Positions 27,264 to 38,317 are shown, counted from the stretch's first letter. The stretch is DNA of 64,000 nt from Ruegeria sp. A3M17 (GCF_003318255.1 NZ_QOCF01000008.1:84391-148390), one strand, 5' to 3'. Notes: a model not told the origin generated them from the sequence alone. Program-made: numbers and translations.

Positions 27264-28448
27264 TTACACGCCGACGTCGACGATCGCTTTGGCCAATATC
27301 GGCACGGTTGTCGCGTTCAGTCCGGCGACATTCAGGCGGCTGTCTCCAACCATATAGATGCCATGATCCACCCGGAGTTTTTCGACCAGTTCCGGAGCCG
27401 CTCCAAGGCGCGAGAACATGCCGCGATGCTGAGCGACAAAGCCGAAGCGATCCGAACCGCTCAGGCGCTGCAATTCGTCGGCCAGCTGCTGGCGTAAGCC
27501 CAGCATGGACAGGCGGATCTCTTCCAGTTCTGCTTCCCAATCGGCGCGTAGGGCGTCGTCGTTCAGAATCGTTGTCACCACGCGCGCGCCGTGATCCGGC
27601 GGGAAAGAGTAGTTCTGGCGGTTCAGGAACGCCAGAGTGGACTGGTTCAGAGTCGTTTGCGACGGATCATCGCTGATCGCCATCAGCAGACCTGTGCGCT
27701 CGCGGTAGACACCGAAGTTCTTTGAACACGACGCCGCAATCAGGCATCGCTTGACGGACGAGGCTACCAGACGAACTGCCTGCGCGTCCTCCTCCAGACC
27801 GTCGCCAAAGCCCTGATAGGCGATGTCGATCATGGCAACGAGACCGCGCTCGTTGATTAGGTTCACGACCTCCTGCCACTGCACAATGTTCAGGTTGGCA
27901 CCGGTCGGGTTGTGGCAGCAGCCATGCAGCAGAACCACATCACCTGCTTTCGCAGTCTTCAGGTCCTCGATCATACCGTCGAAATCGACGCCACGGGTTT
28001 CACCGTCGAAATACCGGTATTGGACTGTCTCCATCCCCAGGTAGTTCAGGATCGACAGGTGGTTCGGCCATGTCGGGTTCGACACGAACACGCGGGCCGA
28101 CGGGTTGGCCATACGGATCATTTCAAACGCCTGACGGCAAGCACCGGTCCCGCCCGGTGTCGCAACGGCGGCGATGTTGCCGCGCGGCACGGATGTGCCA
28201 AGAATTAGGCCAATCATCGCATCCGCGTAAGCCGGATCACCCGCCAAACCGGTGTAGGCCTTGGATTCCTGCTCTTCGAGAATACGCTTTTCGGCCGCTT
28301 TCACCGCACGCATCACCGGGGTCACGCCCTCGGCATTTTTGTAAACACCAACTCCCAGGTCGATCTTTTGATCGCGCGGGTCTTCGCGATACGCCTGCAT
28401 CAGCGCCAGAATCTTGTCGGCAGGCTGCGGTTTGAGGTTTTCGAACAT
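27264..28448 (-). CDS. tyrB: Aromatic/aspartate aminotransferase
   Basis: A 394-residue class I PLP aminotransferase of the AspC/TyrB type that exchanges amino groups between aromatic amino acids or aspartate and 2-oxoacids. Motifs: GVGVYKNAEGVTPV, ATPGGTGA, CCHNPTGANL, DIAYQGFGDGLEED, the PLP-lysine site SCSKNFGVYRERTG and a C-terminal NVAGLN in the place of the usual R(I/M)NVAGL. I choose ATG 28448, whose A is shared with the stop of the upstream sulfurtransferase gene (TGATG), with GGAGAGA eight bases before. The pairing with a mercaptopyruvate sulfurtransferase suggests the aminotransferase could also act on cysteine or methionine-type oxoacids. Confidence 0.88.
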   Translation of the reverse strand: MFENLKPQPADKILALMQAYREDPRDQKIDLGVGVYKNAEGVTPVMRAVKAAEKRILEEQESKAYTGLAGDPAYADAMIGLILGTSVPRGNIAAVATPGGTGACRQAFEMIRMANPSARVFVSNPTWPNHLSILNYLGMETVQYRYFDGETRGVDFDGMIEDLKTAKAGDVVLLHGCCHNPTGANLNIVQWQEVVNLINERGLVAMIDIAYQGFGDGLEEDAQAVRLVASSVKRCLIAASCSKNFGVYRERTGLLMAISDDPSQTTLNQSTLAFLNRQNYSFPPDHGARVVTTILNDDALRADWEAELEEIRLSMLGLRQQLADELQRLSGSDRFGFVAQHRGMFSRLGAAPELVEKLRVDHGIYMVGDSRLNVAGLNATTVPILAKAIVDVGV

Positions 28449-29302
28449 CAGTTCTCTCCGGTTGCGACGGGCAGGGTCGGGAAGGCACCCCATTCAGCCC
28501 AGGAGCCGTCATAAAGCGAGTGGTCTTTCTTGCCCATACGTTCAAGCGCAAGGCTGAGGATCGCGGCGGTCACACCTGACCCGCAGGATGTGATGGCCGG
28601 TTTGGACAGGTCGACGCCAGCGGCCTCGAAGATGGCGCGGCATTCCTCAGGGGATTTCATCGTGCCGTTCTTGTTCAGCAACGTGCCAAAGGGCACATTG
28701 CGCGACCCTGGAATACGGCCTGGGCGCAGACCTTCGCGCGGTTCTGTCCCGGTTCCGGCAAAGCGGTCCGCAGAGCGCGCGTCGATGACCTCGTGATCGG
28801 CCAGCTTGGCGGCGGCAGACACCTGTGTGACATCACGGACCAGATGGTTCTGGACCCGAACGGTCATGTGGCGGTCGCGGATCACCGGCGGCAGGTCTTC
28901 GATCTCATGCCCTTCGGCCTGCCATTTCGGCAGACCACCATCCAGAACGGCGATGTTTTCCTGCCCCATCAACCGAAACAACCACCAGACACGGGCCGCG
29001 GACATCAGGCCAGCCCCATCATAGACAACGACCTGATGGCCATCCCCTACGCCCATCGCCCGCAGGCGGGACATGAACTTTTCGACCGGAGGTGCCATAT
29101 GCGGCAGGTCCGAGCGGTGGTCCGAAATATCATCGATGTCAAAGAACCGTGCGCCGGGGATATGAGCGGCATCGTATTCGGTCTTTGCGTCGCGTCCTTG
29201 CTGTGGCAGATACCATGACCCATCCAGCACCCGCAGATCCGGGTCCTTGAGATGGGCAGCAAGCCATTCGGTAGAAACGAGGGTTTTCGGATCGTCCTGC
29301 AT
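28448..29302 (-). CDS. sseA: 3-mercaptopyruvate sulfurtransferase
   Basis: A 284-residue two-domain rhodanese-family enzyme that moves sulfur from 3-mercaptopyruvate to an acceptor. The inactive N-terminal rhodanese domain (LVSTEWLAAHLKDPDLRVLDGSW) is followed by the catalytic one, whose loop is CGSGVTA with the active Cys; CGSGVTA rather than CRKGVT marks mercaptopyruvate over thiosulfate specificity. ATG 29302 has GGGAGG six bases upstream; the open extension to 29350 is not needed. Translationally coupled to the aminotransferase, which could supply mercaptopyruvate from cysteine. Confidence 0.9.
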   Translation of the reverse strand: MQDDPKTLVSTEWLAAHLKDPDLRVLDGSWYLPQQGRDAKTEYDAAHIPGARFFDIDDISDHRSDLPHMAPPVEKFMSRLRAMGVGDGHQVVVYDGAGLMSAARVWWLFRLMGQENIAVLDGGLPKWQAEGHEIEDLPPVIRDRHMTVRVQNHLVRDVTQVSAAAKLADHEVIDARSADRFAGTGTEPREGLRPGRIPGSRNVPFGTLLNKNGTMKSPEECRAIFEAAGVDLSKPAITSCGSGVTAAILSLALERMGKKDHSLYDGSWAEWGAFPTLPVATGEN

Positions 29303-29910
29303 AAAAGCCTCCCCTAAACGCGTTTGGTTTTTCCCTATACGCGCGCGCATGCGGGTTCAAGACTGGATGGGATGATGACGCTAACGGACGCCTCTGAACC
29401 TGCGGTTCCGGGCGATTGGGGCCAATTTGAGCAAAACCAACAGGCCCAAGCGCACCCGTAACTCAGTTTAACTTCCGCACACGGTTTGCCCATATGCACA
29501 TTTGGAGTTGTAACCACCAGAAATGGTCATGGGCGTAAGAGTGCCGTTATGCTTTGTGGACTTGCGCCTGCATGATTTTTTCACTCCGCCAAGGGTTGAA
29601 CTCAAAAAAACGCACTTTCCGCCGTAAAATGGCCGGTTTTCCCTACGTCATTGTACCCCGGAGTATCTGTGAAAGCGCCCATGTTCAGGCCGTGAAACAG
29701 CCAATACAACATCGGTGCTGGAGCCAAGGGAAACGGGCAAATTGGAAGAATAATAAGTGCATTCCCCCGCGGTCTGAAAAATTTTAAACAGCGCGGAATA
29801 ACTTTCATAACACATTGTAAATGAAAGAAAAAACCACAATCATCAGGGTAGCAGACCAAACAACCCGGACCCTGGTGCACGTTAAAGCACTCACTCGACA
29901 GGAGAACGAA
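29303..29910. other. Intergenic region, no gene recognised
   Basis: About 600 bases between sseA and the LysM/solute-binding gene. Short open frames here have no ribosome sites or recognisable proteins. The right part is A/T-rich and holds an inverted repeat, CTTTCAT (29802-29808) and ATGAAAG (29821-29827), about 85 bases before the next start; it may be a regulatory site or promoter region. Confidence 0.5.
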
Positions 29911-31017
29911 ATGAATACCCCTGGAACTAAGTTTGGCCTAGTGGCCCTGGGTTTGGCTGCCTTGATCTCACCGATAAGCGCTGCGGCGCAGGTCGCGTGC
30001 GAATCGTATACAGTAGAAGCAGGTGATACGCTGGCGACTATTTCCGAAACGGCATATGGATCTCGGGACTACCAAATCATCTTCAACGCGAACAGAAACG
30101 TCATTGCCGGAAATCCGAACAACCTGACGCCTGGTACTGTTCTGAATTTACCATGCGCCGACGGTCGCTTGACCGCCGCATCGCAGTTCAACGAAGTTGT
30201 CGAGCGAGAGGAAGAAAAGGCCGCGAAGATCAAAGCCAGAAACGTTTATGAACCACCGATTCGTCTTTTGGCCGGTAACGATTGGGCACCCTATACGGAC
30301 GAAGGTCTTTCGGGTGGCGGCTTTTTGATGCGGTTGTCGACAACGGCCCTACATCGTGCTGGCAACAAGCGCGAATACAACCAGGGTTGGGTGAACGATT
30401 TCAACTCGCATCTTTACACACTTCTGCCCGCCGGAGCGTATGACATCGCCGTTGCCTGGGTTGTGCCAGATTGCGCAAAAAACCCCGATGCCATGGGCGA
30501 AGACAGCCTTTATCGCTGTAACGGGTTCTACGCGTCACAGCCATTGTATGAATCGGTTGTTGGGTATTTCACTCTGCCCGACAGCAAATATGCTGGCGCA
30601 GCCTCCATCGAAGAGCTGGAAGGGGCCGTATTTTGTCGTATGGACGGGTTCTTTACAAATGACCTGGAAGAGGCCGGTCTGGTCGAACCCAAAATCACGC
30701 TTGTTCGCCCTCGCACCCCGGAAGAGTGCATCGAGGCGGTCATGAACGGAACGGCGGACGCCACCGGGATGGCCATCCAGCAAGCCAACGGTGCAATTGC
30801 GGCTTTGGGTTTGGAGAACGAGGTGGTTCAGAATGAGAACTTCACCCATCTGTCCACCATTCGCCTGCTGGCCCATAAATCCAACCCGTACGGGCTGCAG
30901 TATATCTCGATGCTGAACAATGGCCTGAACGAAATGCGGCAGTCGGGCGAGTGGTACGATATCGTTTCCAGCTCGCTGTCCGAGTACAGCTCTAAGCTGC
31001 AGTCTGCGTCGAACTGA
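29911..31017 (+). CDS. Periplasmic LysM plus family 3 solute-binding fusion
   Basis: A 368-residue exported protein starting at ATG 29911 (AGGAGA seven bases upstream). Order: signal peptide 1-26 (ISAAAQ), a LysM peptidoglycan-binding domain at about 33-81 (YTVEAGDTLATISETAYGSRD ... NLTPGTVLNLP), a short charged helix (EREEEKAAKIKAR), then a family 3 solute-binding domain at about 100-360 (IRLLAGNDWAPYTDEGLSGGGFLMRL; YDIAVAW; SIEELEGAVFCRM). LysM would tether the binding domain to the cell wall. No transporter is adjacent, so it may be a sensor or a murein-fragment binder. Confidence 0.8.
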   Translation: MNTPGTKFGLVALGLAALISPISAAAQVACESYTVEAGDTLATISETAYGSRDYQIIFNANRNVIAGNPNNLTPGTVLNLPCADGRLTAASQFNEVVEREEEKAAKIKARNVYEPPIRLLAGNDWAPYTDEGLSGGGFLMRLSTTALHRAGNKREYNQGWVNDFNSHLYTLLPAGAYDIAVAWVVPDCAKNPDAMGEDSLYRCNGFYASQPLYESVVGYFTLPDSKYAGAASIEELEGAVFCRMDGFFTNDLEEAGLVEPKITLVRPRTPEECIEAVMNGTADATGMAIQQANGAIAALGLENEVVQNENFTHLSTIRLLAHKSNPYGLQYISMLNNGLNEMRQSGEWYDIVSSSLSEYSSKLQSASN

Positions 31018-31038
31018 TCGGTTCGTGCAAAAGAACCC

Positions 31039-31065
31039 GTACACAGCGCGCCCTGCGCTGTGTAC
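31039..31065 (+). terminator. Hairpin after LysM/solute-binding gene
   Basis: GTACACAGCG (31039-31048) and CGCTGTGTAC (31056-31065) are perfect ten-base arms. There is no T-tract, so it is a weak terminator or a stabilising stem. Confidence 0.5.
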
Positions 31066-31147
31066 CACCTCGCCAAAAAGTCATAGCTTTGTATTTGGGT
31101 CACATATTTGTTTCATGTCACCCACCCTTTCCAGCGAGCGCGTTGCC

Positions 31148-31702
31148 TCAGGTGACCTCGGCTGGTTGCGCATAGTGATGCATGTTCAAAAACGCCGCGC
31201 CATTCGTCCCGGCCCGGTAACCATGCGGCAGATCAGCTGCAAAGCGCAGGCCCTGCCCGGCCTGCAGCGGAACCCAATCACCGTCGCGCAGAATCTCAAG
31301 CGATCCGTTCAGCACAAACACCTCTTCGGTCACCCCTGCGGCATGGGCTGCGGATTCGTGGCTTTGGTTTGGGGCAAGGTCGACGTGAAACGTTTCGGCG
31401 CCCAGCGCGGGATCGAAGGGAAAGACGATCTTGACCTCGATGCTGCCGGGAAAGGTCACGGTGTGGAACACGTCTGGCATGGCGGTGTCCCGCAGGGCCG
31501 CCGTTCCAATCAATGCACTCAGCGGCAGCTGAAACCCTTTGGCGATTTTCCACAGAGTTGCGATGGTCGGGCTGGATTCGCCACGCTCAATCTGACCCAG
31601 CATGGCCTTGCTGACACCCGTCATCTCGGCCACCTTGGACAGGCTCAGCCCCGAGGCCGCCCGCACATCGCGTAGTTTCAGCGTAATTTCGTCCGGTGCC
31701 AT
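31148..31702 (-). CDS. XRE-family regulator with cupin domain
   Basis: A 184-residue DNA-binding regulator. Residues about 7-62 form a lambda-repressor-like HTH (LRDVRAASGLSLSKVAEMTGVSKAMLGQIERGESSP), and residues about 100-180 form a cupin sensor domain (EEVFVLNGSLEILRDGDWVPL, GLRFAADLPHGYRA). I choose ATG 31702 (MAPDEITLKL, GAGAGA eight bases upstream); a start at 31744 would place coding sequence over the operator. It is divergent from ilvD, and two copies of one motif lie in the gap. Relatives control amino-acid or polyamine genes; here ilvD or its own gene is the likely target. Confidence 0.85.
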   Translation of the reverse strand: MAPDEITLKLRDVRAASGLSLSKVAEMTGVSKAMLGQIERGESSPTIATLWKIAKGFQLPLSALIGTAALRDTAMPDVFHTVTFPGSIEVKIVFPFDPALGAETFHVDLAPNQSHESAAHAAGVTEEVFVLNGSLEILRDGDWVPLQAGQGLRFAADLPHGYRAGTNGAAFLNMHHYAQPAEVT

Positions 31703-31727
31703 CTTGATCGTCTCTCGAATCCTCTTG

Positions 31728-31770
31728 TGCGTTATAGCGCACATGTGGTACGTGCGCTATAACGTACGCA
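31728..31770. promoter_or_regulatory. Divergent operator pair, TGCGCTATAACG type
   Basis: TGCGTTATAGCGCA (31728-31741) is a dyad, and its complement TGCGCTATAACG recurs at 31753-31764, followed by TACGCA. The outer arms GTTATAGCGCAC (31731-31742) and GTGCGCTATAAC (31752-31763) form a perfect twelve-base inverted repeat around nine bases. TATAAC inside each copy could be the -10 element of each divergent promoter (29 bases before the regulator start, 46 before ilvD). Inference: binding of the XRE-cupin protein blocks both. Confidence 0.6.
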
Positions 31771-31809
31771 ACCCGAATATCGCAACCGGGGCAAAAGGGA
31801 AACAGCATC

Positions 31810-33642
31810 ATGCCATTGTACCGATCCAGAACCTCTACCCACGGCCGCAACATGGCCGGTGCCCGCGGCCTGTGGCGCGCCACCGGTATGGGTGACGACG
31901 ATTTCGGCAAACCGATCATTGCCATCGTCAACTCGTTCACCCAATTCGTGCCGGGTCACGTGCACCTGAAGGATCTGGGCCAGATGGTCGCGCGCGAGGT
32001 TGAGGCCGCAGGCGGTGTTGCGAAAGAGTTCAACACAATCGCGGTCGATGACGGTATCGCCATGGGCCATGACGGGATGCTGTATTCCCTGCCTTCCCGC
32101 GAAGTGATCGCGGATTCGGTCGAATATATGGTCAACGCTCACTGCGCCGATGCGATGGTCTGCATCTCGAATTGCGACAAGATCACCCCCGGCATGCTGA
32201 TGGCCGCGATGCGTCTGAATATCCCGGCGATCTTTGTCTCGGGCGGTCCGATGGAGGCCGGCAAGATCGACATCGCTGATCTGGATGCCAAGAAGATCGA
32301 TCTGGTTGACGCAATGGTCGCCGCCGCCGACGACAGGTTCACCGACGAACAGGTCCAGCACATCGAAGAGAACGCCTGCCCAACCTGTGGCTCATGTTCC
32401 GGTATGTTCACCGCCAACTCGATGAACTGCCTGGCCGAGGCTCTGGGGCTGGCGCTGCCGGGCAATGGTTCGACCCTGGCCACACATGCGGACCGCAAAG
32501 AGCTGTTCCTTGAGGCCGGTCGCCGGATCGTCGAGATCACCAAGCGCCACTACGATCTGGACGAAAAAGGCTTCCTTCCGCGCGAAATCGCCACGTTTGA
32601 CGCCTTTGAAAACGCGATGAGCCTGGATATCGCCATGGGCGGTTCGACCAACACGGTGTTGCACCTGCTGGCCATCGCCCATGAGGGCGAAGTGCATTTC
32701 ACCATGACCGACATGGACCGCCTGAGCCGTCAGGTGCCGTGTCTGTGCAAGGTCGCGCCCAATACTGAGAATGTTCATATGGAGGACGTGCACCGCGCCG
32801 GTGGCATCTTCTCGATCCTTGGCGAACTTAGCCGCGCCGGGCTGCTGCACGAAGATTGCAGCACCGTGCATTCGGCAACCATGGGCGAAGCGATTGCCAA
32901 TTGGGACATCAAGGTCGCCAACAACCCCGCAGCGCAGGACCTGTTCAAGGCCGCGCCCGGCGGCGTACGCACGACACAAGCGTTCAGCCAGTCGAACCGG
33001 TACAAGGAACTGGACACCGACCGCGAAGGCGGCGTGATCCGGTCCAAGGAACATGCGTTCAGTCAGGATGGCGGTCTGGCGGTCCTGTTCGGCAACATCG
33101 CGCGCGAAGGCTGTATCGTGAAAACGGCAGGCGTTGATCCCAACAGCCTGACGTTCACCGGCTCTGCCTATGTCTGCGAAAGCCAGGATCAGGCCGTGAA
33201 CGACATCCTGACCGGCAAGGTCAAAGAAGGCGACGTAGTGGTGATCCGCTATGAAGGCCCGCGCGGCGGTCCGGGGATGCAGGAAATGCTGTATCCGACC
33301 TCGTACCTGAAGTCCAAGGGTCTGGGCAAAGCCTGCGCCTTGCTGACCGATGGGCGTTTCTCGGGTGGCACATCGGGCCTGTCGATCGGCCACGTTTCAC
33401 CTGAGGCCGCCGAGGGTGGCGAAATCGGGCTGGTAAAGCAGGGCGACAAGATCGAGATCGACATCCCCAACCGGACAATTCATCTGGCCGTGTCAGACGA
33501 AGAACTGGCCGCCCGCCGCGAAGAGCAAGACGAAAAGGGATGGGTTCCCGCCGCACCGCGCAAGCGCAAGGTATCCACCGCGCTCAAAGCCTATGCCAAG
33601 CTGGCGACAAGTGCCGCGAAAGGTGCCGTGCGCCAAGTCTGA
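31810..33642 (+). CDS. ilvD: Dihydroxy-acid dehydratase
   Basis: A 610-residue Fe-S dehydratase that makes the 2-oxo precursors of valine, isoleucine and leucine. Motifs: [20 protein letters not shown], the cluster cysteines in [13 protein letters not shown] and [35 protein letters not shown], and the C-terminal [19 protein letters not shown]. Full family length. It is single and faces an XRE-cupin regulator across a shared operator, an arrangement that suggests specific control of branched-chain synthesis. Confidence 0.96.
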   Translation: MPLYRSRTSTHGRNMAGARGLWRATGMGDDDFGKPIIAIVNSFTQFVPGHVHLKDLGQMVAREVEAAGGVAKEFNTIAVDDGIAMGHDGMLYSLPSREVIADSVEYMVNAHCADAMVCISNCDKITPGMLMAAMRLNIPAIFVSGGPMEAGKIDIADLDAKKIDLVDAMVAAADDRFTDEQVQHIEENACPTCGSCSGMFTANSMNCLAEALGLALPGNGSTLATHADRKELFLEAGRRIVEITKRHYDLDEKGFLPREIATFDAFENAMSLDIAMGGSTNTVLHLLAIAHEGEVHFTMTDMDRLSRQVPCLCKVAPNTENVHMEDVHRAGGIFSILGELSRAGLLHEDCSTVHSATMGEAIANWDIKVANNPAAQDLFKAAPGGVRTTQAFSQSNRYKELDTDREGGVIRSKEHAFSQDGGLAVLFGNIAREGCIVKTAGVDPNSLTFTGSAYVCESQDQAVNDILTGKVKEGDVVVIRYEGPRGGPGMQEMLYPTSYLKSKGLGKACALLTDGRFSGGTSGLSIGHVSPEAAEGGEIGLVKQGDKIEIDIPNRTIHLAVSDEELAARREEQDEKGWVPAAPRKRKVSTALKAYAKLATSAAKGAVRQV

Positions 33643-33680
33643 CGAAGCGGTTTCCAAATTACCCAAACTGCAATAACTTC

Positions 33681-33715
33681 AAAGGTCCCGCTAGTTCGTC
33701 TAGCGAGGCCTTTTT
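33681..33715 (+). terminator. Intrinsic terminator of ilvD
   Basis: AAAGG and CGCTAG pair with CTAGCG and CCTTT around TTCGT with a small internal mismatch; TTTTTCTTTTG follows. Confidence 0.75.
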
Positions 33716-33757
33716 CTTTTGTATTCAACGACATCCACAACACAATCGGTGAGAAGC

Positions 33758-34207
33758 ATGACATTCTGGCGTCCGCATAACGGTATCCGTGTCAAAGCCA
33801 TCGGCTTACATTGGCGGGGGGACCGCCTTCTTGCTGCTGAAGTCCCAAATGACGACGGTCGCATCAAGGGTGTTCGCCCGTTGGGCGGATCGGTCGAATT
33901 CGGCGAAACATGGAGTGACGCGCTGAAACGTGAGTTCCGGGAAGAACTCGATGTGACAGTTGAAGTCAGTGGGCAACCGCTGGTGATCGAAAATCTGTAC
34001 CAGCATGAAGGGCATCAGGGGCATGAGATCATCTTTGTGGCCGAGATTCAGTGCCCCGAGCTTTTGAATTGGCCCGACGCGCCGATTTCATTCACCGAAG
34101 ACAATGGCCTGAGATGGACGGCAGGATGGTTCAGTCTGGATGCGCTGGATATCGGCGGCCCAGAGCTATACCCGACCGGCCTGAAAGATTACCTGATCAA
34201 TCGCTGA
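33758..34207 (+). CDS. Nudix hydrolase
   Basis: A 149-residue cytoplasmic hydrolase of nucleoside-diphosphate-linked substrates. The Nudix box (Gx5Ex7REUxEExGU) starts at Gly44: Glu50, Arg58-Glu59 and Glu62-Glu63 are all present, but the last Gly is Asp65, a common tolerated change. I choose ATG 33758 (MTFWRPHNGIRVKAIG); an upstream ATG at 33719 lies within the ilvD terminator region. Convergent with the sulfotransferase gene. Substrate unknown. Confidence 0.82.
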   Translation: MTFWRPHNGIRVKAIGLHWRGDRLLAAEVPNDDGRIKGVRPLGGSVEFGETWSDALKREFREELDVTVEVSGQPLVIENLYQHEGHQGHEIIFVAEIQCPELLNWPDAPISFTEDNGLRWTAGWFSLDALDIGGPELYPTGLKDYLINR

Positions 34208-34216
34208 ACCGTTCGC

Positions 34217-35035
34217 CTAATCGCCCAGCTTGGCGTGAACCTCGTCCAGATCAATCTCACCGATTGGCATCTTGTTGGCCGGGTTCTCAAAATCGTATTT
34301 GAACAGCTCGAAATCGTGTTTGTAGATTTCGTAGACCAGGTGCATCGACAGGTCGTCAAAGTAGTCCTCGACCGGATGCGCACGTTTTGGGCCGTGGCCT
34401 TCGGATTCGTTGAATCGCGGGATCTCGGTCAGATTCACCTTGTGCGGTGTCTCTAACCGATCAAGGACACCTTGCATCCCGTCGTTGAACTTTTCGGTCC
34501 AGAAAATCTGATCGTACTGGCCACCGTTCACGATGAAGGTCGAGACATGCCCTGACATGGCCGACCAGTGAATATCGGGGTCCATAGGACGGCGCCAACG
34601 AATCGAATCGCGTGCGAACAGCAGAAACCGGCGGAAGCTGGCGATCTGATCGAACTCACCCTTGCCGTCATCACCGCCAACCTCGATCCCGTAGTTGTAG
34701 ATTAACGTCGGCACCAGATTGCCGCGATACCGCTTGCCGTTGCGCTGGATCCCGCAGATTTTGTCGAAGAAGGAACTGAGGATCCGGGTGTAGGGGTTCC
34801 GCACGCAGGTAAAGGCCAGAGATTTGTGATCTCGAACATTGCCCGTGATCTGCTCTTGGCTCGGACCGAAGGCCCATTTGTGCATCCCGCCCTTTGCGTC
34901 ATGGATATCACCGTCAAAAAACTGCCCGTGATCCGAATAAAACATGATCTGACCAATGGTCGAACAGGCGCATTTCGGCACCACACGGTAAACCATGCTT
35001 TCGCTCTCGGTCATCCATGTACCGGGAAAACCCAT
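34217..35035 (-). CDS. Sulfotransferase, family 2 type
   Basis: A 272-residue PAPS-dependent sulfotransferase of the carbohydrate type. The 5'-phosphosulfate loop is VPKCACSTI (residues 19-27) and the 3'-phosphate motif is CVRNPYTRILSSF (about 76-88), as in Golgi chondroitin/HNK-type enzymes. There is no signal peptide, so it acts in the cytoplasm, presumably on a glycan precursor. It is divergent from a branching-type glycosyltransferase gene 145 bases away; together they suggest a sulfated surface glycan. Confidence 0.82.
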   Translation of the reverse strand: MGFPGTWMTESESMVYRVVPKCACSTIGQIMFYSDHGQFFDGDIHDAKGGMHKWAFGPSQEQITGNVRDHKSLAFTCVRNPYTRILSSFFDKICGIQRNGKRYRGNLVPTLIYNYGIEVGGDDGKGEFDQIASFRRFLLFARDSIRWRRPMDPDIHWSAMSGHVSTFIVNGGQYDQIFWTEKFNDGMQGVLDRLETPHKVNLTEIPRFNESEGHGPKRAHPVEDYFDDLSMHLVYEIYKHDFELFKYDFENPANKMPIGEIDLDEVHAKLGD

Positions 35036-35179
35036 CTGCTGTGCCTCCTTTGCCGATCTGGTCTCATAATTGACGCGTCAGCATTTGAAACCAAAAAACC
35101 AAAAATATTCTATTTATTCAATCGCTCATCCTCAGTATCACGGTTGGAAACGGGCAGAAACGGAAAACAATAGGCCAAA

Positions 35180-36757
35180 ATGGCAAGAATTGCCTACATA
35201 TTGCTATGTCACAAAGACCCTGACGCGATCATCGCGCAGGCCGAGCAACTGACCGCCGCCGGGGATTGCATAGCGATCCACTTTGACGCGCGGGCCAGTG
35301 CGGCCGCCTACGCACGCATTCGCGAGGCTTTGAAAGACAACCACAATGTCACCTTTGCCAGCAAGCGCATCAAATGCGGCTGGGGGTCGTGGTCGCTGGT
35401 TCAGGCCACGCTGAATGCCCTGCAGGCCGCTGTGGATGCGTTTCCCCGCGCCACTCATTTCTACATGGTGTCGGGTGACTGCATGCCGATCAAATCGGCG
35501 GAATACATCCACGACTTTCTGAATCAGCACGACGTGGATTTTGTCGAAAGCCATGATTTCCTGGAAAGCAACTGGATCAAGACCGGCATGGTTGAGGACC
35601 GGCTGATCTATCGGCATTATTTCAACGAACGCACACAGGCCAAGCTATTTTACGGGTCGTACAATCTGCAAAAACGGTTTGGTCTGACGCGCGAGATTCC
35701 GTCAGACGTTCAGATAATGATCGGCAGCCAATGGTGGTGCCTGCGTCGCAGGACCATCGAAATGATTCTGGATTTTCTGCAAAAGCGCCCGGATGTGAAA
35801 CGGTTTTTCTCGACCACCTGGATTCCGGACGAGACCTTTTTTCAGACTCTGGTACGCCACCTGATCCCCAAGACCGAGATCGACAACCGCACTCCCACAT
35901 TTCTGATGTTCTCGGATTATGGCATGCCGGTGACGTTCTACAACGATCACTATGACTTGCTGCTATCGCAAGATTACCTGTTCGCCCGCAAGATCAGCCC
36001 CGAAGCCCATGAGCTGAAGGACAGGCTGGGTCAGATGTACGCAACCGAAGGCATGACGTTTCACATCTCGGACGAGGGGCGCAACCTGTACAGCTTTTTA
36101 ACCGGACGCGGCCGGGTGGGACGGCGCTATGCGCAGCGGTTCTGGGAGGCGGGCAATTCACTGGGTCCCGAGCGCGAAGTGTTTCTGATCGTGAGCAAGA
36201 AATGGCATGTCGCCAAGCGGTTGGTGGACCAGATCGTCTCGGAAACCGACATTCCCTGCGTCGAATACCTGTTCAACGAAGAAGACACTTCTTTACCTGA
36301 TCTGGGTGGCATCGAATCGTCTCTGGCCAAGCGCACGCGGCACCGGCGCGCGGTGGCCCGCATGCTGTTTGAAAGCTTTGATTCCAACAAGTTGGTCTTG
36401 TGCGTGGATCCCGCAGATCTGGATATCATTCAGGATTTCTGCTCGGTTCAGGCCCGCAGCCATGTACTGGAAATTGAGTGCGAGTATTCCGACGACTATC
36501 TGATCGGCCACGCCCGCCGCGTTGGGTTGGCCGGGGAAAGCAGTCCTCGGGAAACTGTGGCCCGTCTGATCCCGGCGCTGCGCAGTTCACTGGTGCACGA
36601 ATCCGAATTGATCCGCGAGGCAGAGTTCGACGGATACCTGCGTATCCGCGAGACCAACTCAAATATTGAGAATGAGACCGCGATCGCCGAGTTTCTGGGC
36701 GTGTCGCGGGACAAGGCTCAAGCGATCATAAGCCTTGATTATCTTTTTGCCGATTAA
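35180..36757 (+). CDS. Core-2/I-branching-type glycosyltransferase with DUF5928
   Basis: A 525-residue protein. Residues 1-270 match the beta-1,6-N-acetylglucosaminyltransferase (GT14, 'Branch') family: IAYILLCHKDP at the start, ATHFYMVSGDCMPIKSAEYI, IGSQWWCLRRRTIEMI and TWIPDETFFQTLVRH with the probable acidic catalytic region. The C-terminal 230 residues (VGRRYAQRFWEAGNSLGPEREVFLIVSKKWHVAKRL) are the DUF5928-type domain seen in this bacterial group, which looks like a nucleotide-binding fold. Probable role: adding a branch sugar to a surface polysaccharide, next to a sulfotransferase. Confidence 0.82.
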   Translation: MARIAYILLCHKDPDAIIAQAEQLTAAGDCIAIHFDARASAAAYARIREALKDNHNVTFASKRIKCGWGSWSLVQATLNALQAAVDAFPRATHFYMVSGDCMPIKSAEYIHDFLNQHDVDFVESHDFLESNWIKTGMVEDRLIYRHYFNERTQAKLFYGSYNLQKRFGLTREIPSDVQIMIGSQWWCLRRRTIEMILDFLQKRPDVKRFFSTTWIPDETFFQTLVRHLIPKTEIDNRTPTFLMFSDYGMPVTFYNDHYDLLLSQDYLFARKISPEAHELKDRLGQMYATEGMTFHISDEGRNLYSFLTGRGRVGRRYAQRFWEAGNSLGPEREVFLIVSKKWHVAKRLVDQIVSETDIPCVEYLFNEEDTSLPDLGGIESSLAKRTRHRRAVARMLFESFDSNKLVLCVDPADLDIIQDFCSVQARSHVLEIECEYSDDYLIGHARRVGLAGESSPRETVARLIPALRSSLVHESELIREAEFDGYLRIRETNSNIENETAIAEFLGVSRDKAQAIISLDYLFAD

Positions 36758-36770
36758 TCTGGAACGTCCA

Positions 36771-36790
36771 GCGGCGCGCCGAGGCGCCGC
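36771..36790. terminator. Hairpin between convergent genes
   Basis: GCGGCGC (36771-36777) pairs with GCGCCGC (36784-36790), extended by flanking CC/GG. It lies between the glycosyltransferase and the convergent aldehyde dehydrogenase gene; no long T-tract. Confidence 0.5.
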
Positions 36791-36802
36791 CGGACAATTG
36801 GT

Positions 36803-38314
<1,512 letters not shown>

Positions 38315-38317
38315 ATC

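Noticed and set aside
29554..29787. 77-codon open frame before the LysM gene
   Set aside because: Cys/Trp/Lys-rich random-looking translation, no ribosome site, in an A/T-rich promoter region.
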